From Prostheceraeus crozeri (taxonomy: Eukaryota; Platyhelminthes; Polycladida; Euryleptidae): a stretch of DNA of 64,000 nucleotides. The position numbers and the translations under genes were made by a program. Location: positions 1-64,000 of the forward strand of contig CAJQUW010006859.1 of NCBI GenBank assembly GCA_907163375.1, written 5' to 3'. The notes under the pieces are model-generated. The model did no database searches. It saw only the letters and a list, made by a program, of their open reading frames with translations, and had not been told where the DNA came from. Shown here in pieces: positions 13,093 through 25,146 of this stretch (the first letter of the stretch is position 1; each line of letters opens with the position of its first letter).

Positions 13093-13455
13093 AGGGGCGA
13101 GCCGGACACGGGACCGCGGATAAAGGGCCGGGCACGGGACCGCGGATAAAGGGCCGGACACGGCACTGCGGATAAAGGGCCGGGCACTGTACCTCGGGTG
13201 AAGGGGCGAGCCGGACACGGGACCTCGGATAAAGGGGCGGGCCGGGCGCGGCACTGCGGATAAAGGGCCGGGCACGGGACCGCGAATAAAGGGCCGGGCA
13301 CGGGCACGGGACCTCGGGTGAAGGGGCGAGCCGGACACGGGACCGCGGATAAAGGGCCGGGCACGGGACCGCGGATAAAGGGGCGGGCCGGGCGCGGCAC
13401 TGCGGATAAAGGGCCGGGCACGGGATCTCGGGTGAAGGGGGGAGCAGGGCAGAGC
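13093..13455. repeat. GC-rich minisatellite, right part
   Basis: Same 26- and 31-bp units as at 10280-11282, in the same orientation, ending near 'ggagcagggcagagcacgg'. Together the two parts look like one array interrupted by the T/G tract. Confidence 0.93.
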
Positions 13456-13928
13456 ACGGTTCTGAAACATCGATTCGCAATAATTTTCTATGAATCTCTT
13501 AAATTTTATCAAGAATATCATCTGAAGCTAAAAGCAGTTATTATGAAATCATGAAACTGTGACATTTCTGATATCACTCATTATCCAACTTGAAACCTAA
13601 TTGCGCGAATCATTTAGCATTGATATCGTTGTTTTTCTCCTTCACTTGTGAACAAATTGATATTTATGCGTCGAAGATATTTTTATCCTGCTTACCTGAA
13701 CTTTCCTTCTCTCTGACTACTCCCTCCCCCTTCTTCCCACTGCTGTCGCGCTGGTGCATCCCCCATGACTGTGGCTCCGATTTGCTACAGCGCCTGACGC
13801 GCGCTGACTCATTATTCCGTCCCAGAATTTGCCCTCTCATTCTTCTGAGCACTCATGCGTCGTGATGCTGTCTTGTGATTATGTTGAGCCACGATGATCG
13901 CCAAGTTTTGCTCTCTCCTCGTCTGCAG
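13456..13928. other. Upstream intron sequence, host gene
   Basis: No coding feature recognised. The end is a strong splice acceptor: a pyrimidine-rich tract 'ttttgctctctcctcgtctg' followed by CAG at 13926-13928. Confidence 0.55.
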
Positions 13929-14098
13929 GGCCATCGGAAGAAGAAGCTCGCCAATGCGTCATCGGTATCCTCCTCAGGATTACCCGGCCGGGGAGGTGGC
14001 TATCCATCGGAGGAGTCAGACAGCCGACTGCGCAGTAGCAGAGCGGAATGTGAACAGCTTAGGATGAAAGTGAAGTCAACGAGAGACGAATGTACAAG
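13929..14098 (+). CDS. Exon A of an NCKAP5-like coiled-coil gene
   Basis: A 170-bp internal exon. It follows a long pyrimidine tract plus CAG and ends AAG|GTGAGT. Reading from GGC (phase 0) gives 56 codons plus two bases. The peptide begins with a basic stretch (GHRKKKLANASS), passes through a Ser/Gly-rich part (SSGLPGRGGGYPSEESDSR) and ends in a charged, helix-prone segment (SRAECEQLRMKVKSTRDE). The two left-over bases, AG, join the first base of exon B to make an Arg codon, so the frames fit. Low-complexity then coiled coil suggests the N-terminal region of a cytoskeletal or scaffold protein. No start codon in this exon is credible, so the 5' end of the gene lies upstream, perhaps outside the window. 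GC content is higher than in the surrounding intron. Confidence 0.75.
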
Positions 14099-14488
14099 GT
14101 GAGTGACGAAATTAATTACTCAGGTAACTTGTCAAGTTAGCTGTGAGGCTTTTCTGTCTGAGCGTCTCAAGCCGATGTATTCTCGTTGATCATTTCTTCC
14201 TTCATTAGCACGAGAGAATGAATGTACACATCTCACTCTCTTCATCTGTGTGATCTTCCTTCAGATTTGTGTAGGAGTTGCTTTCGTTTCGTGGGTGATA
14301 CTGCACTCATCGCGTCAACGAGAAGTGCGGAATTCGACTTGGTGATCCTACGTAGTACCACAGGCTTCTTCGTAGCACTCAGAAGTCCTTCGTGGCATTT
14401 TTTAATTTATTCCGCTCCACTCATTGCGCAAAGTTATGACATTGAAGAACTAGGTGTGGGACAGCTTTCATACACTGGACTTTGTCAA
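14099..14488. other. Intron 1 start
   Basis: The intron runs from 14099 to 44762, about 30.7 kb. Nothing recognisable in this first part; an open frame of 98 codons at 14222-14518 has no known domain. Confidence 0.5.
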
Positions 14489-14741
14489 CAGGGCTGGGAC
14501 CGCATAATTTCTTTGTAACCGGGTAACCGATTATATTTTTAACCGGTTATAATCGTTTAAATGAGGATTCCCGGTATTTATTTAGTTGTCAAAGTTTATC
14601 GACAATATTTCATTCATTATCACAGTTATTCATTCGCAATTATCGACAATATTTCATTATACAACATAAATCTAATCAAAAGTCGTAACCGATTTTAACC
14701 GGTTAAGAGAAAGTGTAACCGGTTATCCGATCCCAGCCCTG
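14489..14741. mobile_element. Short hAT-like element, TIR CAGGGCTGGGA
   Basis: 253 bp. The left end is 'cagggctgggaccgcataa'; the right end is its near reverse complement, 'ttatccgatcccagccctg'. The interior has several 'aaccggtta' words near both ends. Flanking 8-mers 'tttgtcaa' and 'actgtcac' share the core 'tgtca', consistent with a decayed 8-bp target duplication. CAGGG-type termini with 8-bp duplications are known for hAT transposons; the size marks it as non-autonomous. Confidence 0.7.
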
Positions 14742-14975
14742 ACTGTCACCAATTAAGAATTGGTAACTTCTAGCGATAGAGATGATCGCTTTCAGATGGC
14801 CGACTGGAACCATGGACCCTCTGCATCCATGTGTGCATCCATATTGTCATGCAGTCCGAAATAGTCCTCGCCGGTCTTCAAAAGCTCTTGCTTTATGGTA
14901 GTTTTTGGCTGTCTGCTTTGCTTTCAATTGTCGAACATATTCAATTCGAACGCTAATTAAAGTTATTAGTAGTCC

Positions 14976-15171
14976 GTGGCACAGTGGTTGCGTACTTGGA
15001 CTAGCGATCTCATGGTCCAGAGGTCGAACCCGGAAAGTGTCACTGGAAGTCGGCAGGAAGGGCATCCGGACTACAAAGCACCACAACGCTCCAAACAAAG
15101 TCTGACTTCTGTCAGCACCGTCCAAGGCCCCAGTAGGGGTAAAAAGTGACGTAAAATCCATAAAAAAAAAA
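14976..15171 (+). mobile_element. tRNA-derived SINE, family 1 (complete copy)
   Basis: The head resembles a tRNA gene: A box within 'tggcacagtgg' and B box 'ggtcgaaccc', about 35 bp apart. A body ('gaagtcggcaggaagggcat', 'gtcagcaccgtccaagg') and an A-rich tail follow. The insertion is flanked by an exact 8-bp direct repeat, 'agtagtcc' (14968-14975 and 15172-15179). The A tail and intact flanks suggest a fairly young copy. Nine further copies or fragments occur in the window. Confidence 0.92.
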
Positions 15172-15179
15172 AGTAGTCC

Positions 15180-16923
15180 TACTTGGCCTACTTTTTCAGA
15201 ACAATTTCCTTAGTGATCCCATATCCTTCGTAATTCTTGTATTTGCCTCCTTTCATTGCTTAGTTTTCCTTAATACCTCGTTGTTGATTCACATAGTCTC
15301 ACTGTTTTTCATTGTCCATAAGAGGTACTTTATATTTCTGCACAATTCCAGTCCTAAGAAGCACTAAATACTCGCTCATGGATCTCAAAGGGCCTTAGTT
15401 CATTATGTGTTATTTTACTTGTTTTTCGTAGTTTCCAAGAGTTGTATATGCTTCTCAGCAATGTATAACAGTCTCATTTGTCTTGATAGCCTTCTTTGGA
15501 AATGATTGGCATTTTGGTGAATCAAAAATGCATGTCTCCAACAGAAACTTTGCTAATTTCTCGGCTTTTGCCAATTGTTCCTTCCATGAAACAATAAAAA
15601 AAGCAAAACACCGCCGGAATACTGACATTCCGCATTTATCGCTGAATAAACAAGATTCTGCCAAGTACCGCTAGCGGCGGAGTCTCCTTGTATTTGGCAT
15701 TAATCTTACATTCTTTTTGTAGTCCTTGACAACCAGATCTAGATGCTTCTGTATTGCATACAGGAGTCAGGAGTAAGAAGAGAAATCGCTGTCAATATCT
15801 TTTATCGTTCTGTATTATTTAGTTTTATCCGTACTTGTATTTCATGACATTAAGGTGCGCTGTTCTTTATGTCTCCATCACTCTACACTTGATTCGTGGA
15901 TATAATAATCTGTTGAGCGCAGTGTTTCGTGCCTGTGATTAATTTTTACCGTCATATGATTCATTCTTGTGCCTTCACCTGCTTGTAAGTGTATTATTGG
16001 TAGGAATATTTACACGTCTACTTCCTGATATGCCTTCTCCATCTGTTTTTTGTGCAATGTACTATCTGGCTGCAATATAAAGTATGTAGATCCCTTTTTT
16101 AATCACTTTCCATTCAACAAAGTTCAGTTGGCGTCAATTCTACATTGACAATAGACTTCCAGGGTTCCATAATTCTTTTTAAATTGTGTGTGCCATTTTT
16201 AAATGTACCCTGAGTTATTTTTACCTCAATGACGGCATCTAGAATTTCTCTGCTTAATGTCATGAGCAGGCAGTATTTGTTAGCCTCTCGGTTGATCCAG
16301 GACATTGCCTCCATGACCAACTCTGCCTACGTCCGAATGTGGCTGTGCGATCTAGTAAAGCTGCTAATACTATATTTAGAGTGACGTCCAGGGACTGTTG
16401 GCAGGGTGTGGGTTAAGTTTAGCATTGAAGGTTTGATCTTCTGAAGTGGGAGCAACTTATCTGAGACCAATGAATTGCTACAGAAATGATGGCGTTGCCT
16501 CAAGGACCATATTTGTTCGGGCCAAAATGTTTACTGCAGTTAGAAATTAGTGAATTCCAACGTAGACTTACTATTTGGTATCCCGATATTACGGAACTTC
16601 ACCAATGATCGACATTTTGGTCTACTGCTTTCGACAGACGTCCCACCACTCATGAATACGACCTCATACAGATGACATTTGACTAAAGGAGCCTCACTTG
16701 GGCATTATTTGTTCATTACAGTTTTGTCATGATTCTTGACTGTAACTTCCTCGGATTTGTGCGATTTTCATTCACATAGGAAATATGCTCATGTATCTCA
16801 ATACATAATTTAGTAGATACCACAGCGAAAATCACCAATATTCTATGAAGTCTATATATTGTATTATCACTACTGCAATATGAAGCTGGCACTTGAGGAC
16901 ATCTTTGGTCTCACATCTTTAGC
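15180..16923. other. Intron 1, no feature recognised
   Basis: Open frames on both strands at about 15455-15674 overlap each other and have no known domain. Otherwise ordinary AT-rich intron. Confidence 0.5.
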
Positions 16924-17108
16924 AGTGTGGCACAGTGCTTGGCCTGGCGATCCTTCGGTCCAGACGTCAAGCACCGAAGGTTTCATTGGAAGTCTTCAGG
17001 AAGAGCACCTGGCCTAAAACATCACAACGCTCCAGAAATGTCTGATAATGTCAGCACCGTCCAAGCCTACAGTAAGTGGGGTAGTGACGTTAAACCATCA
17101 TCTTTTAT
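16924..17108 (+). mobile_element. tRNA-derived SINE, family 1 (diverged)
   Basis: Shares the A-box region ('gtggcacagtgcttggcctg'), the body ('cacaacgctccag', 'gtcagcaccgtccaagc') and the end 'tagtgacgttaaaccatcat' with the other copies. The B-box region is diverged and partly deleted. Confidence 0.88.
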
Positions 17109-17995
17109 TTACTCAAACCCATTTTTGTTGCGAAGATGGGAGGTACATGCGAATAAGATGTAGCAAGATCCAACAGATTCATTGCAACTTCATTGTTTGA
17201 TGACTGCTGTTCTGTGTCATCAGGGTTCACTGTGAAGTGCATGTCGCTGCACATTGTCTCTCGCATTCATCTCATTCTTCGACGAAGATAATCTGATCAC
17301 CACTATTGTTTTGAGCATCTGTTGGATGGCTTTGATAAACGACCTGTTTGGATCAGTTGTCACATGAAAACGTCTTGAGACAATGTTGAGAGAATGTCAG
17401 ATTGCATTGGGACGGTTAAGCGGCACTGAACACAACTCAAAAGAAGTATTTTGAAAGAAGGGTGTAAATTACACAGTCTGCTACTGTGTCAGCTATATAC
17501 CGTGCACCATTCAACCAAAGAAATGCACCACAAGTTTTGTGAGACGTGATGATTAGCCCATTTTATAACTGGGATTCACTGTTTACAGCACGAAACCGGC
17601 AGCATTATATACAAACCGGTTGTGAGCATTGTTTTTTGCGATTATTCATGCAATAATTACATAGATGCTTTTGTGGATGAATTAACCTGTTGATCACAAC
17701 TTCAGATGCACTGTGCCAATGGTGTGCAAGTAATTTGAATTGATTAAGACTCTTAATCAATAAGAAATTCACAAAATCTTTGATTTTCAAAAAGTACTTT
17801 TAGTAAAGGTCAATATAGGCCTATCCATAAGCCAAATCTGATGTAATTTGCATTGGGTACTTGAAATGCGTAGAAAACAAATGTCAATAAATTAAAGTCG
17901 CAGCCATTGTAGTCTGGGGCAATATCAAAGAAATGCTCAAAGAGTTCCAGTATCTCCCCGCGGGTAAAATAAAGTTGACCGCATGAATTCTGTTG
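17109..17995. other. Intron 1, no feature recognised
   Basis: No gene or repeat that I can support. Confidence 0.5.
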
Positions 17996-18267
17996 CCTTC
18001 ATACGCAGCTCTCCCTGTTTAGGCCTTCATGCGCAGCTGTCCCTGTTTAGGCCTTCATACGCAGCTCTCTCTGTTTAGGCCTTCATACGCAGCTGTCCCT
18101 GTCTAGGCCTTCATACGCAGCTCTCCCTGTTTAGGCCTTCATGCGCAGCTGTCCCTGTTTAGGCCTTCATACGCAGCTCTCTCTGTTTAGGCCTTCATAC
18201 GCAGCTGTCCCTGTCTAGGCCTTCATACGCAGCTCTCTCTGTTTAGATCTTCATACGCAGCTGTCCC
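17996..18267. repeat. 28-bp minisatellite with 112-bp higher-order unit
   Basis: About 9.6 units of 28 bp, of the form 'ccttcatacgcagct' plus 'ctccctgtttagg'. The variants follow a fixed order (ctctccctgttt; atgcgc with ctgtccctgttt; ctctctctgttt; ctgtccctgtct) that repeats, giving a four-unit block of 112 bp present twice. The last units decay. Confidence 0.92.
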
Positions 18268-19170
18268 GGTGCTGTTCTCGCGGACATCGGTTTCTAATTT
18301 CTCATTCCTAACACAATCTGTAACATGTTTCAATTTCATTTGATCAATGGAAGCTGACGCAACACTTCAAAGATGTTTGAACGCAATATTCGGATGAATC
18401 TGTCGTGTATGTTCGTTCTCATCTTCTGAGTGCTCGTGAGCGGTTTGTGACAAAGATTCATCGATCTCTCACGCTGCAAGTACACGCACTGTAAGGCTTA
18501 CATTGTAATTAATTGACTTGGCAATGCACATTGACGACAAAAGGTCGCTGACTTAGTCATCATTCTTTGAAATCTCAGAAATCAAAGGTCTTATACATTG
18601 TGAATGAAAAAGTTTCCATCATCTCCAGGGAATCAGTTGACGAACTTGTGAGTGACTCACAGCGGACAATTGGCGCCGTTAGGGATCTGTCCGTGACGAG
18701 AAGCGTGTCTGAGACAGTTGCACGCCACAACACGAACGCATGTGTTGCCTAGATGCCGATATTCCCCGACAAAATACTACTCTACTCCCTGAGGAGTTTT
18801 AGAGGAATGTTGTTGGCGTCGGAGGTGGAGTAACCAGCAAGTGAATGAATAGAGTCGGAGGGAAAACAAAATGATGCACGCAGACATCGATGAGAAATGT
18901 TGGAAATGTGTTCATCCAGACGCTGCTGATCGAGAGGGGTCTGAAATCCGGGTTCATCTCAAGACACTGAACCCGAGCAGTTCGGATTTCCCTGTCGTGG
19001 GAGCTTCAGCAAGTAAACCGAACTTCTTTCAATTCGTCACTGGATTGTTCTTGAGGAATTGACCTGACGCTGTTAGAAGAGTGAGGCTGGATACAAGTTC
19101 TCACGACATTTCTCAGATTGGCTGGATCTTGAGGTAATTATCTGAAGTCCTTCTGATACTTCCCCATGTT
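18268..19170. other. Intron 1, no firm feature
   Basis: An open frame at 18579-18749 follows a possible acceptor and contains a GTGAGTG donor-like site, but its phase does not fit between exons A and B and it has no known domain. Nothing else seen. Confidence 0.45.
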
Positions 19171-19225
19171 CGATGTTAGTCCTTCCGATGTTTCTTAGAT
19201 CGAATTGGCCCAGTGGCGAGTGTTC

Positions 19226-19418
19226 TCAGTGGCACAGTGGTTAAGTGTTTGGCCTAGCGATCTTATGGTCCAGAGGTCGAGGCCCGAAGGTGTCATTGGA
19301 AGTCATCAGGAAGGGCATCTGGACTATAAGATCACAGCGCTCCAGAAAAGTCTGACTAATGTCAGCACCGTCAAAACCCACAATATGGGAGAGTAGCGAC
19401 GTTAAACCATCATTTTTT
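19226..19418 (+). mobile_element. tRNA-derived SINE, family 1 (in minisatellite, copy 1)
   Basis: Full-length family member with A box 'tggcacagtgg', B box 'ggtcgaggccc' and end 'gacgttaaaccatcat'. It is preceded by 'attggcccagtggcgagtg' and followed directly by minisatellite units. Nearly identical to the copy at 21898, including its flanks. Confidence 0.93.
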
Positions 19419-21897
19419 AGAGGATGATACTGAGGTAGCGGCCCCGAGTCCTTCCGACGTTTCTTAGAGGATGATACTGAGGTAGCGGCCCCGAGTCCTT
19501 CCGACATTTCTTAGAGGATGATACTGAGGTAGCGGCCCCGAGTCCTTCCGACGTTTCTTAGAGGATGATACTGAGGTAGCGGCCCCGAGTCCTTCCGACG
19601 TTTCTTAGAGGATGATACTGAGGCAGGGACCCTGAGTCCTTCCGACGTTTCTTAGAGGATGATACTGAGGCAGGGACCCCGAGTCCTTCCGACGTTTCTT
19701 ACAGGATGATACTGAGGTAGCGGCACCGAGTCCTTCCGACGTTTCTTAGAGGATGATACTGAGGTAGGGACCCTGAGTCCTTCCGACGTTTCGTAGAGGA
19801 TGATACTGAGGCAGGGACCCCGAGTCCTTCCGACGTTTCTTACAGGATGATACTGAGGTAGCGGCCCCGAGTCCTTCCGACGTTTCTTAGAGGATGATAC
19901 TGAGGCAGGGACCCCGAGTCCTTCCGACGTTTCTTAGAGGATGATACTGAGGCAGGGACCCTGAGTCCTTCCGACGTTTCTTAGAGGATGATACTGAGGT
20001 AGCGGCCCCGAGTCCTTCCGACGTTTCGTAGAGGATGATACTGAGGTAGCGGCCCCGAGTCCTTCCGACGTTTCTTACAGGATGATACTGAGGTAGCGGC
20101 ACCGAGTCCTTCCGACGTTTCTTAGAGGATGATACTGAGGCAGGGACCCTGAGTCCTTCCGACGTTTCTTAGAGGATGATAATGAGGCAGGGACCCTGAG
20201 TCCTTCCGACGTTTCTTAGAGGATGATACTGAGGTAGCGGCACTGAGTCCTTCCGACGTTTCGTAGAGGATGATACTGAGGTAGCGGCCCCGAGTCCTTC
20301 CGACGTTTCTTAGAGGATGATACTGAGGTAGCGGCCCCGAGTCCTTCCGACGTTTCTTAGAGGATGATACTGAGGTAGCGGCCCCGAGTCCTTCCGACGT
20401 TCGTTTCGTAGAGGATGATACTGAGGTAGCGGCCCCGAGTCCTTCAGACGTTTCTTAGAGAATGATACTGAGGCATGGACCCCGAGTCCTTCCGACGTTT
20501 CTTAGACGATGATACTGAGGCAGGGACCGCGAGTCCTTCCGACGTTTCTTAGAGGATGATACTGAGGCAGGGACCCCGAGTCCTTCTGACGTTTCTTAGA
20601 CGATGATACTGAGGTAGTGACCCGAGTCCATCCGACGTTTCTTAGACGATGATACTGAGGCAGGGACCGCGAATCCTTCCGACGTTTCTTAGAGGATGAT
20701 ACTGAGGTAGCGGCCCCGAGTCCTTCCGACGTTCGTTTCGTAGAGGATGATACTGAGGTAGCGGCCCCGAGTCCTTCCGACGTTCGTTTCGTAGAGGATG
20801 ATACTGAGGTAGCGGCCCCGAGTCCTTCCGACGTTTCTTAGAGGATGATACTGAGGCAGGGACCCCGAGTCTTTCAGACGTTTCTTAGAGGATGATACTG
20901 AGGCAGGGACCCCGAGTCCTTCCGACGTTTCTTAGAGGATGATACTGAGGCAGGGACCCCGAGTCCTTCCGACGTTTCTTAGAGGATGATACTGAGGTAG
21001 CGGCCCCGAGTCCTTCCGACGTTTCTTAGAGGATGATACTGAGGCAGGGACCCCGAGTCCTTCCGACGTTTCTTAGAGGATGATACTGAGGCAGGGACCC
21101 CGAGTCCTTCCGACGTTTCTTAGAGGATGATACTGAGGCAGGGACCCCGAGTCCTTCCGACGTTTCTTAGAGGATGATACTGAGGTAGCGGCCCGAGTCC
21201 TTCCGACGTTTCTTAGAGGATGATACTGAGGCAGGGACCCCGAGTCCTTCCGACGTTTCTTAGAGGATGATACTGAGGCAGGGACCCCGAGTCCTTCCGA
21301 CGTTTCTTAGAGGATGATACTGAGGCAGGGACCCCGAGTCCTTCCGACGTTTCTTAGACGATGATACTGAGGCAGGGAACCCGAGTCCTTCCGACGTTTC
21401 TTACAGGATGATACTGAGGTAGCGACCCCGAGTCCTTCCGACGTTTCTTAGAGGATGATACTGAGGTAGCGGCCCCGAGTCCTTCCGACGTTTCTTAGAG
21501 GATGATACTGAAGCAGGGACCCGAGTCCTTCCGACGTTTCTTAGAGAATGATACTGAGGCAGGGACCCCGAGTCCTTCCGACGTTTCTTAGAGGATGATA
21601 CTGAGGTAGCGGCTCCGAGTCCTTCAGACGTTTCTTAGAGAATGATACTGAGGCAGGGACCCCGAGTCCTTCCGACGTTTCTTAGACGATGATACTGAGG
21701 CAGGGACCGCGAGTCCTTCCGACGTTTCTTAGAGGATGATACTGAGGTAGTGACCCGAGTCCATCCGACGTTTCTTAAAGGATGATACTGAGGTAGCGAC
21801 CCCGAGTCCTTCCGACGTTTCTTAGAGGATGATACTGAGGCAGGACCGCGAGTCCTTCCGATGTTTCTTAGATCGGATTGGCCCAGTGGCGAGTGTT

Positions 21898-22090
21898 CTC
21901 AGTGGCACAGTGGTTAAGTGTTTGGCTTAGCGATCTTATGGTCCAGAGGTCGAGGCCCGAAGGTGTCATTGGAAGTCATCAGGACGGGCATCTGGACTAT
22001 AAGATCACAGCGCTCCAGAAAAGTTTGACTAATGTCAGCACCGTCCAAGCCCACAATATGGGGGAGTAGCGACGTTAAACCATCATTTTT
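21898..22090 (+). mobile_element. tRNA-derived SINE, family 1 (in minisatellite, copy 2)
   Basis: Differs from the 19226 copy by only a handful of bases and shares the same 5' flank and 3' junction with the minisatellite. So this is a duplication of SINE plus flank, about 2.67 kb apart, and not a second insertion. Confidence 0.93.
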
Positions 22091-22590
22091 TAGAGGATGA
22101 TACTGAGGTAGCGGCCCCGAGTCCTTCCGACGTTTCGTAGAGGATGATACTGAGGTAGCGGCCCCGAGTCCTTCCGACGTTTCTTAGAGGATGATACTGA
22201 GGTAGCGGCACCGAGTCCTTCCGACGTTTCTTAGAGGATGATACTGAGGTAGCGGCCCCGAGTCCTTCCGACGTTTCGTAGAGGATGATACTGAGGTAGC
22301 GGCCCCGAGTCCTTCCGACGTTTCTTACAGGATGATACTGAGGTAGCGGCCCGAGTCCTTCCGACGTTTCTTAGAGGATGATACTGAGGTAGCGGCCCCG
22401 AGTCCTTCCGACGTTTCTTAGAGGATGATACTGAGGCAGGGACCCCGAGTCCTTCCGACGTTTCTTAGAGGATGATACTGAGGCAGGGACCCCGAGTCCT
22501 TCCGACGTTTCTTAGAGGATGATACTGAGGTAGCGGCCCTGAGTCCTTCCGACGTTTCTTAGAGGATGATACTGAGGTAGGGACCGCGGT

Positions 22591-23420
22591 ATCATAATGG
22601 CCAGGATTGCCATAATGTGAACATAAATACGAGAGAGTGCAGATTTGCCCACCATGTAGATCAGTGCATCACATTGTCGATATGAAATGAATCAAATGAT
22701 AAATGCATTACTTCACACTACATGAGTCTTATTTTTTTTTTATCCATTTCCATTTGCTGCAACAAACTGTACTCATGCAGCTACCTAGCATGTTATCCAG
22801 GCAATAGCTAAGCTTATTTAACAATTCAGTACCTGCGCCTATTGGACAACTTTTTATAGAAAACGACTGTTGCTTTCTTTGAAGTAAACTGGAACCCATA
22901 GCAAGTTAGCTATTTGAATCACTCGATGCTGGAGAGCATATTTACTGGCATCTGTCGAGTTGTGCTAATGAGTCCGCCGGTCATCAGCTTGATCAATATC
23001 GGCACTTTCCTTTGGTGCCCGTCGGTGCTCCGTGGAATAAACAAAATGAAAGAATTCTCAGTCATCTGTTCGTGAGTGAAGTGATACAATATTAAATGCT
23101 CGGATAGATCAAACAGTTCGATGCCTGTTTGACGTTCACAAGTTCGAGTGGACATCTTGCGGTCTGATGAATTAAACTGGATGCAGAGGTTGATCTGCAC
23201 TTCATGTCATGAAGATCAAAATAACGGACCAGAATGAGTTTGAAGGAGGACGGCGGGACGTATGTGAAAAGATTGTCAAATTATTCACAGCAGTGATCAA
23301 AATGATGACGCCACCTGACAATCCCGAAACTGAATGACAAAGAAAGATATCTGTATGCGTCATGAAATACGACTTGTTGATTTCTAAATTGCATTCGACT
23401 AGTAAGTGTGATAGTCGTCT
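22591..23420. other. Intron 1, no feature recognised
   Basis: Open frames on the minus strand at 22919-23423 have no known domain. Otherwise plain. Confidence 0.5.
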
Positions 23421-23923
23421 CACAGAATTAGATTGTTTAAGCGTGTCAGTTTGCTAGAAGTGCAAACTGATGCAGGAACTTATTAAGTGGGCAAGAAATT
23501 ATTCTTAATACCTTACAGAGATAGGAAAAATAGTCGTGCGTCGCTTGCGGGTTGCTTTGAATTCCTTCAAAATGCTCCGATCGCCACGATTTCTTCCGAT
23601 TCGAAGAATTCAGATCATTGTGCAAAAGTTTTCTCGATGATGCTGGCCCTTCCGATTATTATCAAAAAATAGCAGGCGCACGAAAAAACGTTCTCAAACT
23701 TCTCTGTAGACCTTGACATCGACTGTGTCTCTTTGCTGTGTGATCCGGTTGATAACAGTCACTGAAACTTCGCACAATTTGGCGTGTTTAATGTTGAACT
23801 GGATGCTCATTGTTCGATTGCTATGGTATTATGTCAGCAGATTGTCCCATTTCATGAACGTTACATGTTCCGATGCTTCCTTTCTAGTCAAACTGAAGAA
23901 GAGACGACCTGTCTAATTCTGTG
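23421..23923 (+). mobile_element. TIR element family A, 503 bp
   Basis: The ends are 'cacagaattaga' and 'tctaattctgtg', a perfect 12-bp inverted repeat. The interior shares long stretches with the copies at 29473, 44998 and 47629, for example 'taccttacagagataggaaa' and 'gaagaattcagatcattgtg'. No transposase is encoded. The TIR and the 8-bp duplication at the 29-kb copy suggest the hAT superfamily. Confidence 0.8.
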
Positions 23924-24920
23924 GTCCTATCGCTGCTTTTCAGGCTGGATCTTGAGACAGTGATCTCTTTTCCTGTCCTTGTTTCTTAGAATCATCTTTG
24001 GTAATTGACCTAGAGAGTATTTTCCATGTTTCTCAAATTTTATCATGAGCCTGTTATCTGCAGTAGTACATCAGACGAACATCTTTCTGGTTATCTTATT
24101 TATCTAATTCTGCCTCGAGTCTTATTTCTTTCAATAATTTTCATCATAAGTGCTCAGACGAACTAATAAATGTCATTATGGTCTATATTTAATAATTCAA
24201 TATATTTTTCATCATCCGACTTGCATTTCGGTGTCTCCATGAGATCATTGCGTCGGATGAGGTGGTTGAAGAGAAAGGACAAATGAAGACAATTCAGGAA
24301 GCAGACGATACGCTTGCTGATTCATGCTCCTACCCTGGAACTCAACCTACCTCGGTATTTATGTCACTTTCTCCCCACTCTTTCCTCAATGTCATTCTCA
24401 CTGCAGACGTTATATAACTTGAACGAGAATCTCTTCCATTTTGCCATTCCCACGACACACGAGTCAAACCAATTACGGTATTTACGTCCTTGAAATGTCC
24501 TCGTTATCGATGCCTACAAAATGGTGTCAGATATCTTAATATCATCGCTGCAGAGAAACTGAGCGTTAGATAGAGAAATGGAAACCGTTTATCGCTGCAC
24601 CAATTACAGGAATTACCAATTTGTATCCATTTATGACTGACAGTCTTCAATATCGTTGTTTGCGATGATGAATTGGACTAATTCGGTCAATATTAGGCAA
24701 CAAAAAATCACAAAGATTATCAAAATGGACAATTTTTTCTAGGGTTCGTTTCATATATTCAATATCTATGACCAATCAATCAATCGGCTACTACTACAAT
24801 GGATCCAAGCAAAATTTTTCACTACGTCTGAAGTATGGAAATTTCTAATTACCAAAATGTCATGTATTGACGAAGGTCTATTGTATTATTTTATCATGAA
24901 GATTTCATCAAGAAGTTAGT
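23924..24920. other. Intron 1, no feature recognised
   Basis: AT-rich sequence without repeats or coding signals that I can support. Confidence 0.5.
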
Positions 24921-25112
24921 AGTCTCCGTGGCACAGTGGTTAAGTGCTTGGCCTAGCGATCTTTCGGTGCAGAGGTCGAGTCCCGAAAGTGTCATTGGAA
25001 GTCGGCAGGAAGGGCATCCCGACTAAAAGTACTACAACGCTCCAATTTGAAATCTGACCATGTCAGCACCGTCCAAGCTCCCAGTATGAGAGGAGTAACC
25101 TTAAAGCTTCAA
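24921..25112 (+). mobile_element. tRNA-derived SINE, family 1
   Basis: Begins 'agtctccgtggcacagtgg' with A box, B box 'ggtcgagtccc', then 'ggaagtcggcaggaagggca' and 'gtcagcaccgtccaagc'. The 3' end is diverged ('ggagtaaccttaaagcttc'). Confidence 0.92.
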
Positions 25113-25146
25113 TATCAGAATCTCATTGTCATTGTCTCGATGTCTA

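Larger units (their letters stand above)
19171..22590. repeat. 47-bp minisatellite array carrying two SINE copies
   Basis: The unit is 'gtccttccgacgtttcttag' followed by 'aggatgatactgaggtagcg' and 'gccccga' (47 bp). About 52 units lie between the two SINEs (19419-21862) and about 10 after the second (22091-22590); a single unit precedes the first. Two main variants differ in the last third: 'gtagcggccccg' and 'gcagggaccccg'. Some units carry a 4-bp insertion ('gttcgtttcgtag'). Both SINEs sit at the same point of the unit, after 'gatgtttcttagatcg'. Minus-strand peptides from this array (61-88 codons) are not coding. Confidence 0.95.

Noticed and set aside
12487-13480. Phe-rich (+) and Lys-rich (-) open frames
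   Set aside because: Pure effects of the T/G composition and the adjoining minisatellite.
5263-13928. Ribosomal intergenic spacer, suggested by tandem repeats
   Set aside because: No rRNA sequence is visible on either side, and a protein-coding exon follows directly.
14976-15060. tRNA gene
   Set aside because: A and B boxes are those of a SINE head; the body, A tail and target duplication show a retroposon.
17996-18267. CRISPR-like regular repeat
   Set aside because: Units are contiguous with no unique spacers; eukaryotic minisatellite.
18579-18647. Possible exon with acceptor and GTGAGTG donor
   Set aside because: It would be phase 0 to 0, which cannot sit between exon A (phase 2 end) and exon B.
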